From contig CAYWTB010000148.1 in the NCBI GenBank assembly GCA_964461135.1, forward strand, positions 1 to 6,134: a stretch of 6,134 nt of DNA, in the 5' to 3' direction. Made by a program: the position numbers and the translations under genes. Position 1 is the first letter of the stretch, and each line of letters begins with the position of its first letter. The stretch is from RQOF01 sp964461135 (GTDB lineage Bacteria > Calditrichota > Calditrichia > RBG-13-44-9). A model generated the notes under the pieces. That model had not been told where the DNA came from, did not search any database, and saw only the letters and a program-made list of their open reading frames with translations. Below are positions 6,120 through 6,134 of this stretch, piece by piece.

Positions 6120-6133
6120 GATTACAAGTAATC
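6120..6133. repeat. Small palindrome at the right edge of the window
   Basis: GATTAC (6120-6125) and GTAATC (6128-6133) are exact inverse complements separated by AA. It lies 41 bases after the phosphatase stop and is cut off by the window end, so it may be part of a longer hairpin, operator or terminator. The loop is too short for a simple hairpin. Confidence 0.3.
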
Positions 6134-6134
6134 C

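Noticed and set aside
1..6134. CRISPR array, tRNA or rRNA genes, phage genes
   Set aside because: No regularly spaced repeats, cloverleaf-like sequence, rRNA signature or phage structural gene was seen on either strand.

Overview
The window is a stretch of AT-rich bacterial DNA with one GC-richer block inserted in it. Three proteins carry clear cleavable signal peptides, and one of them looks like an outer-membrane beta-barrel, so the host is a Gram-negative (diderm) bacterium. The AT-rich coding style and the type of zinc-associated porin would fit a lineage of the Fibrobacteres-Chlorobi-Bacteroidetes neighbourhood (Ignavibacteria or Calditrichota-like). This is a guess: no rRNA or other marker is present, and the strong Shine-Dalgarno sites argue against a typical Bacteroidetes.

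Region 1 (59-3481) looks like a zinc or related divalent-metal uptake locus, all on the plus strand. It has a small membrane-anchored or secreted CxxC/His protein, a porin-like beta-barrel, a ZnuA-type periplasmic metal-binding protein and a ZnuB-type ABC-3 permease. The last three are tightly packed: 12 nt between porin and binding protein, and an ATGA overlap between binding protein and permease. Together they would form a path from the outer membrane through the periplasm to the inner membrane. The ATPase (ZnuC) needed to drive it is not in the window. A palindrome and a direct repeat upstream of the porin are candidate operator sequences.

Region 2 (3482-3869) has no convincing gene. It holds a weak terminator-like hairpin, short hairpins, a doubtful 58-codon minus-strand ORF next to an insertion-sequence-like motif, and a 131-bp imperfect palindrome (3718-3848). 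The palindrome has the layout of an integron attC recombination site, with terminal TGCTAAC/GTTAGCA boxes, paired inner arms and an unpaired extra base.

Region 3 (3870-4754) is a membrane-bound diguanylate cyclase with an intact GGDEF active site and an intact RxxD inhibitory site. Hand counts give about 50-63% GC in this gene against about 35-42% in the flanks. Its start codon lies 21 nt after the attC-like palindrome, and the composition falls back close to a weaker attC-like half-palindrome ending near 4807. The gene may therefore be a captured integron cassette.

Region 4 (4837-6078) returns to AT-rich composition. It carries a secreted purple-acid-phosphatase-like metallophosphoesterase with its own strong ribosome binding site. 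The last 56 bases hold only the start of an unexplained small palindrome.
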